Positions 15,694-22,612 of a DNA stretch of 37,902 nt are shown in pieces. The notes beneath the pieces are model-generated. The model was not told the origin of the DNA, searched no databases, and saw nothing but the letters and a program-made list of their open reading frames with translations. Each line of letters begins with the position of its first letter. Position 1 is the stretch's first letter. A program made the translations under genes and the position numbers. Origin of the DNA: an uncultured Eubacteriales bacterium (GTDB lineage: Bacteria > Bacillota > Clostridia > Peptostreptococcales > Anaerovoracaceae); contig CACYQX010000012.1 of NCBI GenBank assembly GCA_902776725.1, forward strand, positions 1 to 37,902, read 5' to 3'.

Positions 15694-16377
15694 CTATATT
15701 TTTTGCAGGATTCTATCAATAAGTTTAAAGGCTTTATCTGCAGATGCCTTTACATTTTCCTCAAAATCACTGCCGTCGCCATCATACTCATCCGAGATGC
15801 ATTTTATCGAAAGGCATTTTACATTATTGAGTAGGCAAACCCTTGCAATTGCCACGATTTCCATATCACATATATTGCAGCCTGCGTTAAACCTCGCTTC
15901 CTTATCTTCTTTTTTATCCACAAATATATCGCCGGAAGCGTCCACCGCCTCTTTGATCTCCGGATAGATGGATTTAACCAAATCAATAAGACCTGAGTCT
16001 AGGGGTACGAACTCATCCTCCATATCGCCATACTGGTGCTTAACCACATCGTCTATACTAGATGTGTCAAAGTCAAAATTAATACATTTGCTTACATAGA
16101 ATAAATCTGAAACCTTGAGTGATGGATCCAATGCACCCGTGACGCCAAAGTTAAGCACAATTTCCACACCATATTTGGTAATGAGGTATTGCGTCGCCAT
16201 GGCGGCGTCAATAAGCCCCCACCCGGATTTGATGGCATAAACCTCATTTCCCTTTACAATCGCCCTAAAGCATTTAAAGGTCTCGCTATCCAATTCATCA
16301 ATCTCATAACTGCTTTTTAGAAACGCCTCTAGCTCTCTTTCTATCGCAATTACTATACCGATTTTCTTAATTGACAT
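15694..16377 (-). CDS. MTA/SAH nucleosidase-like protein (PNP/UDP phosphorylase family)
   Basis: 227 residues. The family hydrolyses 5'-methylthioadenosine and S-adenosylhomocysteine, or related nucleosides. The first strand is IGIVIAIERELEAF. VLNFGVTGALDPSLKVSDLFYVSK is the conserved 'GvaGgl...i.DvvV' segment. SGDIFVDKKEDKEAR and CDMEIVAIARVC correspond to the MTAN 'SGDxF' and 'xEMExxAxA' motifs, with the ribose-binding Glu. CISDEYDGDGSDF holds the catalytic Asp. The usual Glu-Met-Glu-Gly-Ala-Ala is Asp-Met-Glu-Ile-Val-Ala here, so the exact substrate is open. AGGAGAAGG precedes the ATG. It is divergent from the EamA gene, and the two promoters overlap. Confidence 0.8.
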   Translation of the reverse strand: MSIKKIGIVIAIERELEAFLKSSYEIDELDSETFKCFRAIVKGNEVYAIKSGWGLIDAAMATQYLITKYGVEIVLNFGVTGALDPSLKVSDLFYVSKCINFDFDTSSIDDVVKHQYGDMEDEFVPLDSGLIDLVKSIYPEIKEAVDASGDIFVDKKEDKEARFNAGCNICDMEIVAIARVCLLNNVKCLSIKCISDEYDGDGSDFEENVKASADKAFKLIDRILQKI

Positions 16378-16398
16378 TTCCTTCTCCTAAATTACAAT
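16371..16398 (+). promoter_or_regulatory. Promoter of the EamA gene, placing the start at the initiation codon
   Basis: TTGACA (16371-16376), 16 bases, TACAAT (16393-16398). The ATG at 16406 lies 7 bases after the -10 box, where transcription is expected to begin, and no ribosome binding site is present. The -35 box covers the start codon of the divergent nucleosidase gene. A weaker minus-strand promoter for that gene (TTGGTT, 17 bases, TATTGT) shares the -10 area. Confidence 0.7.
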
Positions 16399-16405
16399 AG
16401 ACACT

Positions 16406-17326
16406 ATGAATAATAAAACCAATTATAAAGTAATTCTAGCCGTAGTTATAGCCCACGTGTTTTGGGGCTTTAGTTTTCTTGCATCCAGGACGGCTCTCAA
16501 CGTAACAAATATGTTCGTTCTTCTGAGTCATCGTTTTATAATTGCGACTCTTGCGATGAGCGTTGCTGTTATCCTCGGCCTTGTAAAAATAAATCTAAGG
16601 GGCAAGCGCATCCATCTTTTAATCGCACTATCCATACTCCAGCCCGTCATCTACTTCCTCGGCGAGCAATACGGAATCCAGCACTCAACCACGATTTTCT
16701 CGGGCGTCATGATCGCTCTAATTCCAATAGTCGGAACCCTCGCAGCCGCGCCGATTCTAAAGGAAAAACCAACCCTCACACAGCTCGCGTTCAGCGTTCT
16801 CTCCGTTTCCGGCGTAATCGGAATCGGCCTTATGAGCAAGAACTCGGGCGTCCTTGAACTCGGCGGCGTAATCGCGCTCATCATCGCCGTATGCTCGGCG
16901 GCCGGCTACCTTATGATATCCAGAAGCGTCTGCACAGAGTTCACCGCTTTCGAAAGAACATATAGCATGATGGCAATCTCCGCCATCGTGTTTACGGCAT
17001 GCGCCTTTGTTTCCGTCAAAGGCGATATGTCCGCATTTATATCACCAATGGGCGAAAAGAGCTATCTCTTAAGCATACTTTTCTTGTCGCTATGCTGCTC
17101 GGTTGCAAGCTTTGGTTTTGACAGTTATGCGATTGCGCACTTAACCGTCGCAAAGCTCTCGGCATTCGCCAATCTCACGACCGCGGTTTCGGTATTTGCG
17201 GGAGCCGTATTCCTGCACGAGCCGTTTTCTTTCCTCGGCTTTATCTTCTGCGTCATGATACTCGTCGGTATCTACGGCGTACAAAAAGGCGGCGCGGAAA
17301 ACGAAAACCCGGGCGAACTCCACTAA
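16406..17326 (+). CDS. EamA/DMT-family transporter
   Basis: 306 residues with ten predicted membrane helices in two EamA repeats (about 10-140 and 155-290). The first repeat has HVFWGFSFLASRTAL and the AALAA-like segment ending LKEKPT. The second ends with AVFLHEPFSFLGFIFCVMILVGIYGVQK. DMT exporters and importers move small metabolites such as amino acids or nucleosides. The substrate cannot be read from the sequence. No Shine-Dalgarno is seen, and the promoter geometry predicts a leaderless mRNA. The gene converges on the M42 peptidase gene with only 2 bases between stops and no terminator. Confidence 0.92.
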   Translation: MNNKTNYKVILAVVIAHVFWGFSFLASRTALNVTNMFVLLSHRFIIATLAMSVAVILGLVKINLRGKRIHLLIALSILQPVIYFLGEQYGIQHSTTIFSGVMIALIPIVGTLAAAPILKEKPTLTQLAFSVLSVSGVIGIGLMSKNSGVLELGGVIALIIAVCSAAGYLMISRSVCTEFTAFERTYSMMAISAIVFTACAFVSVKGDMSAFISPMGEKSYLLSILFLSLCCSVASFGFDSYAIAHLTVAKLSAFANLTTAVSVFAGAVFLHEPFSFLGFIFCVMILVGIYGVQKGGAENENPGELH

Positions 17327-17328
17327 AT

Positions 17329-18426
17329 TCAAATTGTATAGACCGTATAACCGACCAAAAGTCTCAGTGTATTCTCAACACCATCTCTATGGCTTCTTTC
17401 GTATCCGTGCGATGCATAGACACCCGGACCTATCAGGCCGTGGATGATATCGTGTCCTGCGCGAAGCGTCGCTTCAACGTCCGAACCGTATCCCGGATAG
17501 ATGTCCACGGCATAGTCTGCGCCCGTTTTCTTTGCTGCTTCCGTAAGAGCCTTTACGACCTCGTAGTTATACGGGCCACCGCTGTCCTTTGCGCAGATCG
17601 AAACCTGGCGCTCCGTGCAAGTGAGCCCCTCGCCTACGCAGCCCATGTCAACGGAGATTCCTTCGGTAATCCCTGCGGGAACGCTTCCGCTTCCGCCGTG
17701 ACCGACTTCTTCATATACCGTCACATAAGCCCATACGTCCCTATCTATAGAAACCTTTTCTTCCTTCAGATACTTTGCGTATGCTAGAAGAATCGCTACG
17801 CTCAGTTTATCGTCAAGAAAGCGGCTCTTGATATATCCGCTCTTTGTTATTCTCGTCCTAGGCTCAAAGCATACTATATCGCCAACTGCGATTCCGAGTT
17901 TCTCGGTGTCCTCTTTGCTCTTAACCTTCTCGTCAAGAACTATCTCAACGGTGGACCATTTACGTTGGGTTTCGCTATATTCCATGTTTACGTGAATCGA
18001 TGCGTTTACAAGCTGACATGTGCCCTCGTAGATGCCCGAAGACTTTGTCACAACCCTTACATTCTCCGTCTCGGCATTGTTGGGGTTCATCCCGCCGAGA
18101 GGAGTGATTTCAAGCCTTCCGTCGCCCTTGATGGTCTTTACCATGCCGCCCAGGGTGTCCGCGTGAGCCTCGAGGAGAAGTCCGCCCTTGGGCGTAGCCT
18201 TGGCTTTTGACTTTCCCTTTGCCGGCTTTACGGCCTCACCGCCTGCGAGTTTTATCAGGATTCCGCCCTTTACGGTACTCTCCGGCTTATATCCCAGCGC
18301 GGAGAATTCCTTTACTACTAGGTCTGCCACGTCCTTGGTATAGCCCGTCGGAGAGTCAACCGAGAGTAGCTTTAAGGCCTCTTCGAGCGCAAAATCCGTG
18401 TATTTCTTTAGGTTCAGTTTCTTCAT
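17329..18426 (-). CDS. M42-family (glutamyl/deblocking) aminopeptidase
   Basis: 365 residues. M42 enzymes are large tetrahedral dizinc aminopeptidases of the cytosol that finish peptide breakdown. Metal and catalytic residues are visible: HAD (His 88), RFLDDK with the bridging Asp, TVYEEVGHGGSGS with the catalytic Glu pair, VDMGCVGEG with a ligand Asp, and SHGYERSH with the last His. The first strand GYTKDVADLVVKEFSALGY is typical. Between GGILIKLAGGE and GGLLLEAHAD lies an unusual Lys/Ala/Pro-rich insertion (about residues 65-80, KPAKGKSKAKATPKGG). The ribosome binding site is AAAGGGAG. It fits a peptide- or amino-acid-using organism together with gdhA and the BKACE gene. Confidence 0.93.
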   Translation of the reverse strand: MKKLNLKKYTDFALEEALKLLSVDSPTGYTKDVADLVVKEFSALGYKPESTVKGGILIKLAGGEAVKPAKGKSKAKATPKGGLLLEAHADTLGGMVKTIKGDGRLEITPLGGMNPNNAETENVRVVTKSSGIYEGTCQLVNASIHVNMEYSETQRKWSTVEIVLDEKVKSKEDTEKLGIAVGDIVCFEPRTRITKSGYIKSRFLDDKLSVAILLAYAKYLKEEKVSIDRDVWAYVTVYEEVGHGGSGSVPAGITEGISVDMGCVGEGLTCTERQVSICAKDSGGPYNYEVVKALTEAAKKTGADYAVDIYPGYGSDVEATLRAGHDIIHGLIGPGVYASHGYERSHRDGVENTLRLLVGYTVYTI

Positions 18427-18552
18427 AGCTTTCCGAACTCCCTTTCACAAATCTGAGGTAATTAACAGTATTCCCACCTGATTTTATCACAAAGTCCGCC
18501 CCTACGCACACTAAAGAATTCCAATATCAAAGCCCCTAAATCGTTACGCTTG

Positions 18553-18561
18553 TGTTATAAT
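18553..18561 (+). promoter_or_regulatory. Extended -10 promoter of the histidine kinase, at its start codon
   Basis: TGTTATAAT is an extended -10 (TGn plus TATAAT). No good -35 hexamer is found 16-18 bases upstream. Initiation is expected at or next to the GTG at 18568. Confidence 0.55.
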
Positions 18562-18567
18562 ATAGAA

Positions 18568-20541
18568 GTGAACAACAATGCGTGGAAGAAAAATCTAATA
18601 GTAGCTTTCATAATTATTGCGATATTTCTCATTCTGAGTATTGTCGCTTTTGTTGTGCTTAAATATGACGACACCAACGCCAGATACAGAGACCGTTATA
18701 TGGAGTACAACGATGGTTGGACTGCTGTCACAAAAAATGGCGAGTCTAAACCCGAGCTTCCATTCCGCGCCAAAACTAAGTATCACGAGACGATTACTCT
18801 CAGGAATACACTTCCGGACTCCATCCCTGTAGACACAGGCCTAATAACAAGAAACTATCACCAGATTCTCGAAGTCAAAGTTGACGGGAAGATAGTTTTT
18901 GCTTACCCGAACGAGGGATGGGACAGAATCGGAAACATCATAAGCGATGAATGGCTTCTGATCGATCTGCTGCCTGAGTATGCCGGAAAGGAAATAGAAA
19001 TAAGTTTCACAAACTCCGCCATATTCTTATTTAGCGGATATATCGGTGAATTCTATTACGGCGATGCCAATTCACTCGTCCAGCACATCCGTTCCATGAC
19101 ATCGCTTGGCTACGGCATGGGCCTCAATATGTCCATCATCGGACTCATACTAATAATCCTGAGTATAATCTATAGAAAACATACAAACCAGGCACCTAAC
19201 ACCGCAATGGGCGGCGCGCTTCTTTGCTTTGGCTTCTGGCTTACCAACAGAGCAAAGATGCCAATCTTCTCAACAGAATCAAGTGCAGTATACGTAACCG
19301 CCCTGATGGCGCTACTTCTCGTATCGCCTTGCCTATTCCTCTATGCATATTTTAGAAATCACGAACACAGAAACATATCGCTCAGTGGAGCGCAGCTTTG
19401 CTTTGTGGCGGATGTCTTAATCGTAATAAGTTGTTTCTTCATTCCTTATGATGTAGAGACGATGGCTATGCTTTCCTATTTCATGGCCTGCACGGCACTT
19501 GTTTGGAATGGATATCTTCTATTTAGCGGTGCATACGGCAAAAGTTCGCATACTCACAGCAGAACTGAAATCATTTTGGACAAAGCCGAATTCTATTCAA
19601 ATATGCTCTTTCCTGTCGCGAGCATTCTGGAGGTCCTTCTCTACCACAATATGCTATGGACAGAAGCGAGTATATACTTCAGAACCGGCGCTCTTCTCTA
19701 TTCTTGGATTTACTTAATCTTTGTTCTCTGGAGGACATTCCTTGTAGTCCAGGACAGATCCCGCGTAACTCAAAAGCTGCAGGAGAGCCAGCTCGAGCTC
19801 ATGATGGGTCAGATTCAACCGCATTTCGTTTTCAACACCTTGAGTTCGATACGTACTCTTGTAATGGTAGACCCGCAGGTCGCCTACGATATGATTTACG
19901 ATTTTTCAAATTATCTGCGCGCGAACGTAGACAACGTAACCAACCTCGACGGAATCAGTTTCGCTTCCGAGGTCAGTCATATAAAGAGTTACGTCAATAT
20001 AGAAAATGTGCGTTTTGGCGATCGACTCAAGATGAAATACGAAATCACAAAGGACGATTTTACCGTTCCGCCATTATCCATACAGCCTCTCGTCGAAAAC
20101 GCAATCAAGCACGGCATCTTCAAAAAGGCCGGCGGCGGAACAGTTTGGCTCAGAAGTTACGAGGAAGGCAATTATAACGTCATCGAAGTTGAAGATACAG
20201 GCATAGGCTTCAGTCCCGAAGACGCAAACCGCATATTCTCCGTCCAGACCAATGCCGAAGATAAGCTCGGAATCGAATCCAACAGAGTCATGGCTGCAGC
20301 CATGAGCGATGTAATGAAAAAACTTACGCTTCTTGACAAGGACGGAAACCCAATCGTCCTAACCGAACCGGTCAAGAAGGTCAACCTCAGCGGAAACGGC
20401 TCCGAAGAACACCAATCCACCGGAATGATGAATATCTTCTTGAGACTGCGCGAGATGGGACATGCCACAACAGAAATCTACAGCAAAGAAGGAGAAGGCA
20501 CCAAGATCCGCGTGCTCTTCCCGAAGGAAGAAAAACAATAG
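18568..20541 (+). CDS. Orphan LytS-type sensor histidine kinase with multi-helix membrane sensor
   Basis: 657 residues from GTG 18568. An in-frame TTG at 18550 would put the promoter's TATAAT inside the gene. One N-terminal helix (NLIVAFIIIAIFLILSIVAF) is followed by an extracytoplasmic domain of about 150 residues. About seven membrane helices occupy residues 185-395. A His_kinase domain contains QIQPHFVFNTL (phospho-acceptor His 419), and a GHKL ATPase contains LVENAIKHG (N box) and EDTGIGF (G1). Between G1 (Asp 543) and the G2-like STGMMNIFLRLREMG (about 617) there are about 74 residues, far more than in LytS relatives, with Met/Ala/Lys-rich sequence. No response regulator gene is adjacent. 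There is no Shine-Dalgarno, so a leaderless mRNA is predicted. The signal sensed is unknown. Confidence 0.88.
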   Translation: MNNNAWKKNLIVAFIIIAIFLILSIVAFVVLKYDDTNARYRDRYMEYNDGWTAVTKNGESKPELPFRAKTKYHETITLRNTLPDSIPVDTGLITRNYHQILEVKVDGKIVFAYPNEGWDRIGNIISDEWLLIDLLPEYAGKEIEISFTNSAIFLFSGYIGEFYYGDANSLVQHIRSMTSLGYGMGLNMSIIGLILIILSIIYRKHTNQAPNTAMGGALLCFGFWLTNRAKMPIFSTESSAVYVTALMALLLVSPCLFLYAYFRNHEHRNISLSGAQLCFVADVLIVISCFFIPYDVETMAMLSYFMACTALVWNGYLLFSGAYGKSSHTHSRTEIILDKAEFYSNMLFPVASILEVLLYHNMLWTEASIYFRTGALLYSWIYLIFVLWRTFLVVQDRSRVTQKLQESQLELMMGQIQPHFVFNTLSSIRTLVMVDPQVAYDMIYDFSNYLRANVDNVTNLDGISFASEVSHIKSYVNIENVRFGDRLKMKYEITKDDFTVPPLSIQPLVENAIKHGIFKKAGGGTVWLRSYEEGNYNVIEVEDTGIGFSPEDANRIFSVQTNAEDKLGIESNRVMAAAMSDVMKKLTLLDKDGNPIVLTEPVKKVNLSGNGSEEHQSTGMMNIFLRLREMGHATTEIYSKEGEGTKIRVLFPKEEKQ

Positions 20542-20580
20542 CGGATATAAAACAGCGGATATAAAACAGCGGATATAAAA
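20541..20580 (+). repeat. Short tandem repeat (14-bp unit, 2.9 copies) after the kinase stop
   Basis: The unit GCGGATATAAAACA is repeated at 20541-20554 and 20555-20568, with a partial copy at 20569-20580. The first unit begins with the last base of the kinase stop codon. The repeat ends where the terminator stem begins. Confidence 0.9.
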
Positions 20581-20608
20581 AGAGCTCGAATAATCCGAGC
20601 TCTTTTTT
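20577..20608. terminator. Bidirectional terminator between the kinase gene and rlmD
   Basis: A 12-bp stem, AAAAAGAGCTCG against CGAGCTCTTTTT, has a 7-base loop. T runs on both strands let it serve both converging genes. Confidence 0.92.
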
Positions 20609-20669
20609 ATATATTTTAGTTGTATTAGCTTGTTGTGCTTTAGACTTGACTGCCCAATAAGACACGCTA

Positions 20670-22106
20670 TCAACGAAGCATAAGCAGCGATACGCTTTCG
20701 AGGCCGCCGGTGTCAGGGAACATATCGCAAGGTGTTGTTTCCTTCAATTCATATCCGCCATCGATCAAAAGTTTAACATCGCGTGCAAGCGTACCTTGAT
20801 CGCATGATACATAAACTATGCGAATCGGTTTTGCTTTTACTACTGCGTCTATGAGTTCAGGTGCACAGCCCGCCCTTGGCGGATCCACTATGACGGCGTC
20901 CGGTGATGTGAAGTGCTCTAGATAATCACTATCGACTTCTTTGCTCGCGTCTGCAACCAGCTTAACAAGTACTTCTTCCGCCTTCCCTTCCACAAACAAA
21001 GCATTTACGATTAAGTTTCTTATCGCATTTTTGTTTGCGTCCAAAACAGCCTGCGGTACGGATTCTATTCCAAGAAACTCGGCCTTGGTGCGCGATGCGG
21101 CGATTAAACCTATCGTTCCTATTCCGCAATACGCATCGATAATCCTCTCGCCCTCTTTGGCGTCGAGCATTCTAAGGGCTTCTTCGTAGAGCTTGACCGT
21201 CTGCTCGCTGTTCACCTGATAGAAAGACTCCGCGGAAATATCGAATCTGAGTCCCATGAGTTCATCTCTTATTCTTTGCTTTCCCGCAAGCACGCGGCTC
21301 TTTCCGTTGCTTCCGATAATAATGATGCTCTCCAAACTGTATTCATCATCGAGGGATTGGATACTGTCATCGAGTATATATGCAAATTCTTCTTTCTCGG
21401 GCAGTTTGGTTCCATTTATACTTACGGCTGCCATAACTTCTTTTCTTGCATGAGTCGTGCGGACCATCAGGCTCTTTATGAGCCCTTTATCAGCCCTCGG
21501 ATTATATGCCCGCACTCCATACTCGCGCATATACTCTCTCAAGGCATCTGCAAGCGCCATCACAGGCGGAAGCTGAATAAGGCAAGTTTCACAATCTACT
21601 ATACGATGGCTCTTTCCTCCGCGGAAACCGACGATAGGATTACCATCCTCGTCCTCGCCGACCGCCATTACAGCTTTGTTACGGTATGCACCTTCGCGGC
21701 CTTCGAGATATGGCTCGTATGCAATCATCGGATTGATCTTAGGACTTTCAACTCCGGCAATACGCACTAGTTTATTCTTAAGTTGATTAACCTTGAGTTC
21801 AAGTTGCGCATCATAATTAAGCATACCGAATGCACAGCCTCCGCAGTCGTTTATATATGAACAAACGTCTTCACGCCTATGCTTGGAATACTCTATAACT
21901 TCCTTTAGATTCGCAAGTGCATAGTTCTTCTTGACCTTTGTTAGTTCACACGAAACCGTATCGCCAATAACTGCACCACCGCTTACAAAAACGGTAAGAC
22001 CCTGCGCGCCGTCGCCTTCGGACTTAAAGTGGCCGACGCCCGCGCCCTCTTCCGTCATATCCGTTATTTCAATTGTAATAGTATCGCCTTTTTCCAATCC
22101 AATCAT
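20670..22106 (-). CDS. rlmD: 23S rRNA (uracil-C5)-methyltransferase, RlmD/RlmCD type
   Basis: 478 residues. It transfers methyl from S-adenosylmethionine to C5 of uracil in 23S rRNA (U1939, possibly also U747 as in Bacillus RlmCD). An N-terminal TRAM domain (GDTITIEITDMTEEGAGVGH ... VIGDTVSCELTKVKKNYA) comes first. The iron-sulfur cysteines are Cys 82, Cys 88 and Cys 91 (C-x5-C-G-G-C) plus a later Cys in the DCETC segment. The SAM motif DAYCGIGTIGL, VDPPRAGC and the catalytic-Cys motif YVSCDQGTLARD complete the domain set. GGAGAG precedes the ATG. Which uracil it modifies cannot be told from sequence. Confidence 0.94.
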   Translation of the reverse strand: MIGLEKGDTITIEITDMTEEGAGVGHFKSEGDGAQGLTVFVSGGAVIGDTVSCELTKVKKNYALANLKEVIEYSKHRREDVCSYINDCGGCAFGMLNYDAQLELKVNQLKNKLVRIAGVESPKINPMIAYEPYLEGREGAYRNKAVMAVGEDEDGNPIVGFRGGKSHRIVDCETCLIQLPPVMALADALREYMREYGVRAYNPRADKGLIKSLMVRTTHARKEVMAAVSINGTKLPEKEEFAYILDDSIQSLDDEYSLESIIIIGSNGKSRVLAGKQRIRDELMGLRFDISAESFYQVNSEQTVKLYEEALRMLDAKEGERIIDAYCGIGTIGLIAASRTKAEFLGIESVPQAVLDANKNAIRNLIVNALFVEGKAEEVLVKLVADASKEVDSDYLEHFTSPDAVIVDPPRAGCAPELIDAVVKAKPIRIVYVSCDQGTLARDVKLLIDGGYELKETTPCDMFPDTGGLESVSLLMLR

Positions 22107-22130
22107 TTTATCTCTCCAAATTACACTTAA

Positions 22131-22139
22131 AGTATAACA
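22131..22139 (-). promoter_or_regulatory. Extended -10 promoter of rlmD
   Basis: The minus strand reads TGTTATACT, an extended -10. No clear -35 is present because the upstream sequence is the terminator of the small mRNA at 22143-22471. Confidence 0.5.
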
Positions 22140-22141
22140 TA

Positions 22142-22164
22142 TAAAAAAGACTCTCCCGAGTCTT
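22142..22164 (-). terminator. Terminator of the minus-strand small mRNA
   Basis: The arms AAGACTC (22147-22153) and GAGTCTT (22158-22164) have a 4-base loop. Minus-strand read-out ends in a run of T. The only transcription unit pointing at it starts at the promoter 22478-22506. Confidence 0.85.
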
Positions 22165-22194
22165 CCTTTTATCTAAACAGCTTTTTATTTAATA

Positions 22195-22223
22195 TTGTTT
22201 TTTAAACCGTCATGATGTATAAT
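22195..22223 (+). promoter_or_regulatory. Promoter of the convergent small RNA
   Basis: TTGTTT (22195-22200), 17 bases, TATAAT (22218-22223). The start is expected near 22230. Confidence 0.7.
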
Positions 22224-22226
22224 GTC

Positions 22227-22306
22227 GCCAGGAAAGGAAGTCGCTTAGCGACTAACCCGACACTATACGCGTCGCCGCCTTAGTTACAGGCTTTGGCGGC
22301 TTTTTT
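22227..22306 (+). ncRNA. Predicted antisense small RNA (about 77-80 nt)
   Basis: It has its own promoter (22195-22223) and an intrinsic terminator (22274-22306) and contains no convincing reading frame. A hairpin with arms AGTCGC/GCGACT (22239-22244, 22248-22253) comes first. A second weak stem CGAC/GTCG presents the 9-base loop ACTATACGC (22262-22270). The terminator hairpin is last. That loop plus the following bases (22262-22283) repeats, with 18 of 22 identities, the DNA at 22387-22408 that encodes the Shine-Dalgarno and start codon of the minus-strand peptide. As RNA it could therefore pair with that region at 20 of 22 positions, counting two G-U pairs. It is also fully complementary to the mRNA's 3' region in cis. 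Confidence 0.6.
22274..22306 (+). terminator. Terminator of the convergent small RNA
   Basis: The arms GCCGCC (22274-22279) and GGCGGC (22295-22300) are followed by six T residues. The complement of the T run supplies the TAA stop of the minus-strand peptide. Confidence 0.88.
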
Positions 22307-22391
22307 AATGTTGATAGTCACCCTGAGCCCCCATATAGGGACCGAGATCGTAATCCTCATCTCTAATCTTTCCTTTCCTAGTCTCCACCAT
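22305..22391 (-). CDS. Unknown 28-residue hydrophilic peptide behind a perfect Shine-Dalgarno
   Basis: The frame runs ATG (22391) to TAA with no interruption. It begins MVETRKGKIRDEDYDLG and ends with a Tyr/Gly/Gln-rich stretch (PYMGAQ, then GDYQH). The ribosome binding site AAGGAGGTGA (22397-22406), 5 bases before ATG, is fully complementary to the 16S anti-Shine-Dalgarno. That is one of the best sites in the window and the main argument that the frame is translated. The peptide has about six acidic and four basic residues and no membrane helix, unlike Fst, Hok or TxpA toxins. I recognise no family. Control by the convergent small RNA is inferred from the repeat described at 22262-22408. Confidence 0.55.
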   Translation of the reverse strand: MVETRKGKIRDEDYDLGPYMGAQGDYQH

Positions 22392-22477
22392 ACGCGTCAC
22401 CTCCTTGGCGGGTGGGAAGCTGGTAAAAACGGATCGGTCGGATCAGCCGCTTTAGCTCTGCCTTTCCTGGCAAAACA

Positions 22478-22506
22478 AATATATCAGAGCAAAAGGTATA
22501 TGTCAA
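22478..22506 (-). promoter_or_regulatory. Promoter of the small mRNA
   Basis: Minus strand TTGACA (22501-22506), exactly 17 bases, TATATT (22478-22483). The start is near G 22471. It lies just after the V-ATPase operon terminator, so the unit is independent of that operon. Confidence 0.8.
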
Positions 22507-22550
22507 TATTTACCATATAAGAGAATTTCCCTTTACCTTCGAATGCAAAC

Positions 22551-22580
22551 AAAAAAGGACGGTCTCATATGAGACCGTCC
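22551..22580 (-). terminator. Terminator of the V-ATPase operon
   Basis: A perfect palindrome at 22557-22580 (half GGACGGTCTCAT) is followed on the minus strand by TTTTTTG. Confidence 0.93.
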
Positions 22581-22612
22581 CAGTTTTAGATTCCTAAAAC
22601 TCTATTTTGCTA

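Larger units (their letters stand above)
22262..22408. repeat. Diverged 22-bp direct repeat linking the small RNA to the peptide's start region
   Basis: Copy 1 is at 22262-22283 (core TATACGCGTCGCC) and copy 2 at 22387-22408 (core CATACGCGTCACC). They are identical at 18 of 22 positions, in the same orientation. Copy 1 is transcribed rightwards in the small RNA and copy 2 leftwards in the mRNA, so the two RNAs are complementary there. Confidence 0.85.
22143..22471 (-). ncRNA. Predicted small mRNA (about 330 nt) carrying the 28-residue peptide; 5' and 3' ends complementary
   Basis: The transcript is predicted from promoter 22478-22506 to terminator 22142-22164. It has an 80-nt leader, the peptide frame (22391-22305) and a 3' part of about 160 nt. 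Its first 11 bases, GCCAGGAAAGG (22471-22461), are perfectly complementary to CCTTTCCTGGC in its own 3' region (22237-22227), so the RNA can close on itself. A third AGGAAAGGAA copy lies inside the peptide frame near 22380-22371. The 3' region is wholly antisense to the plus-strand RNA at 22227-22306. Such fold-back is known in hok- and fst-type toxin mRNAs. The resemblance is architectural; no Rfam family is recognised. Confidence 0.6.

Noticed and set aside
20541-20580. CRISPR-like array
   Set aside because: Only three 14-bp tandem units without spacers; it is a simple tandem duplication.
22227-22471. The inverted 11-bp repeats as termini of a MITE or small insertion sequence
   Set aside because: No target-site duplication flanks them. 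The repeats coincide with two predicted transcription starts and lie between matched promoters and terminators, which fits an RNA-regulated unit better.
22392-22471. Riboswitch in the 80-nt leader of the small mRNA
   Set aside because: The sequence matches none of the riboswitch consensus cores I know, and its features are explained by the duplicated 5' module and antisense pairing.
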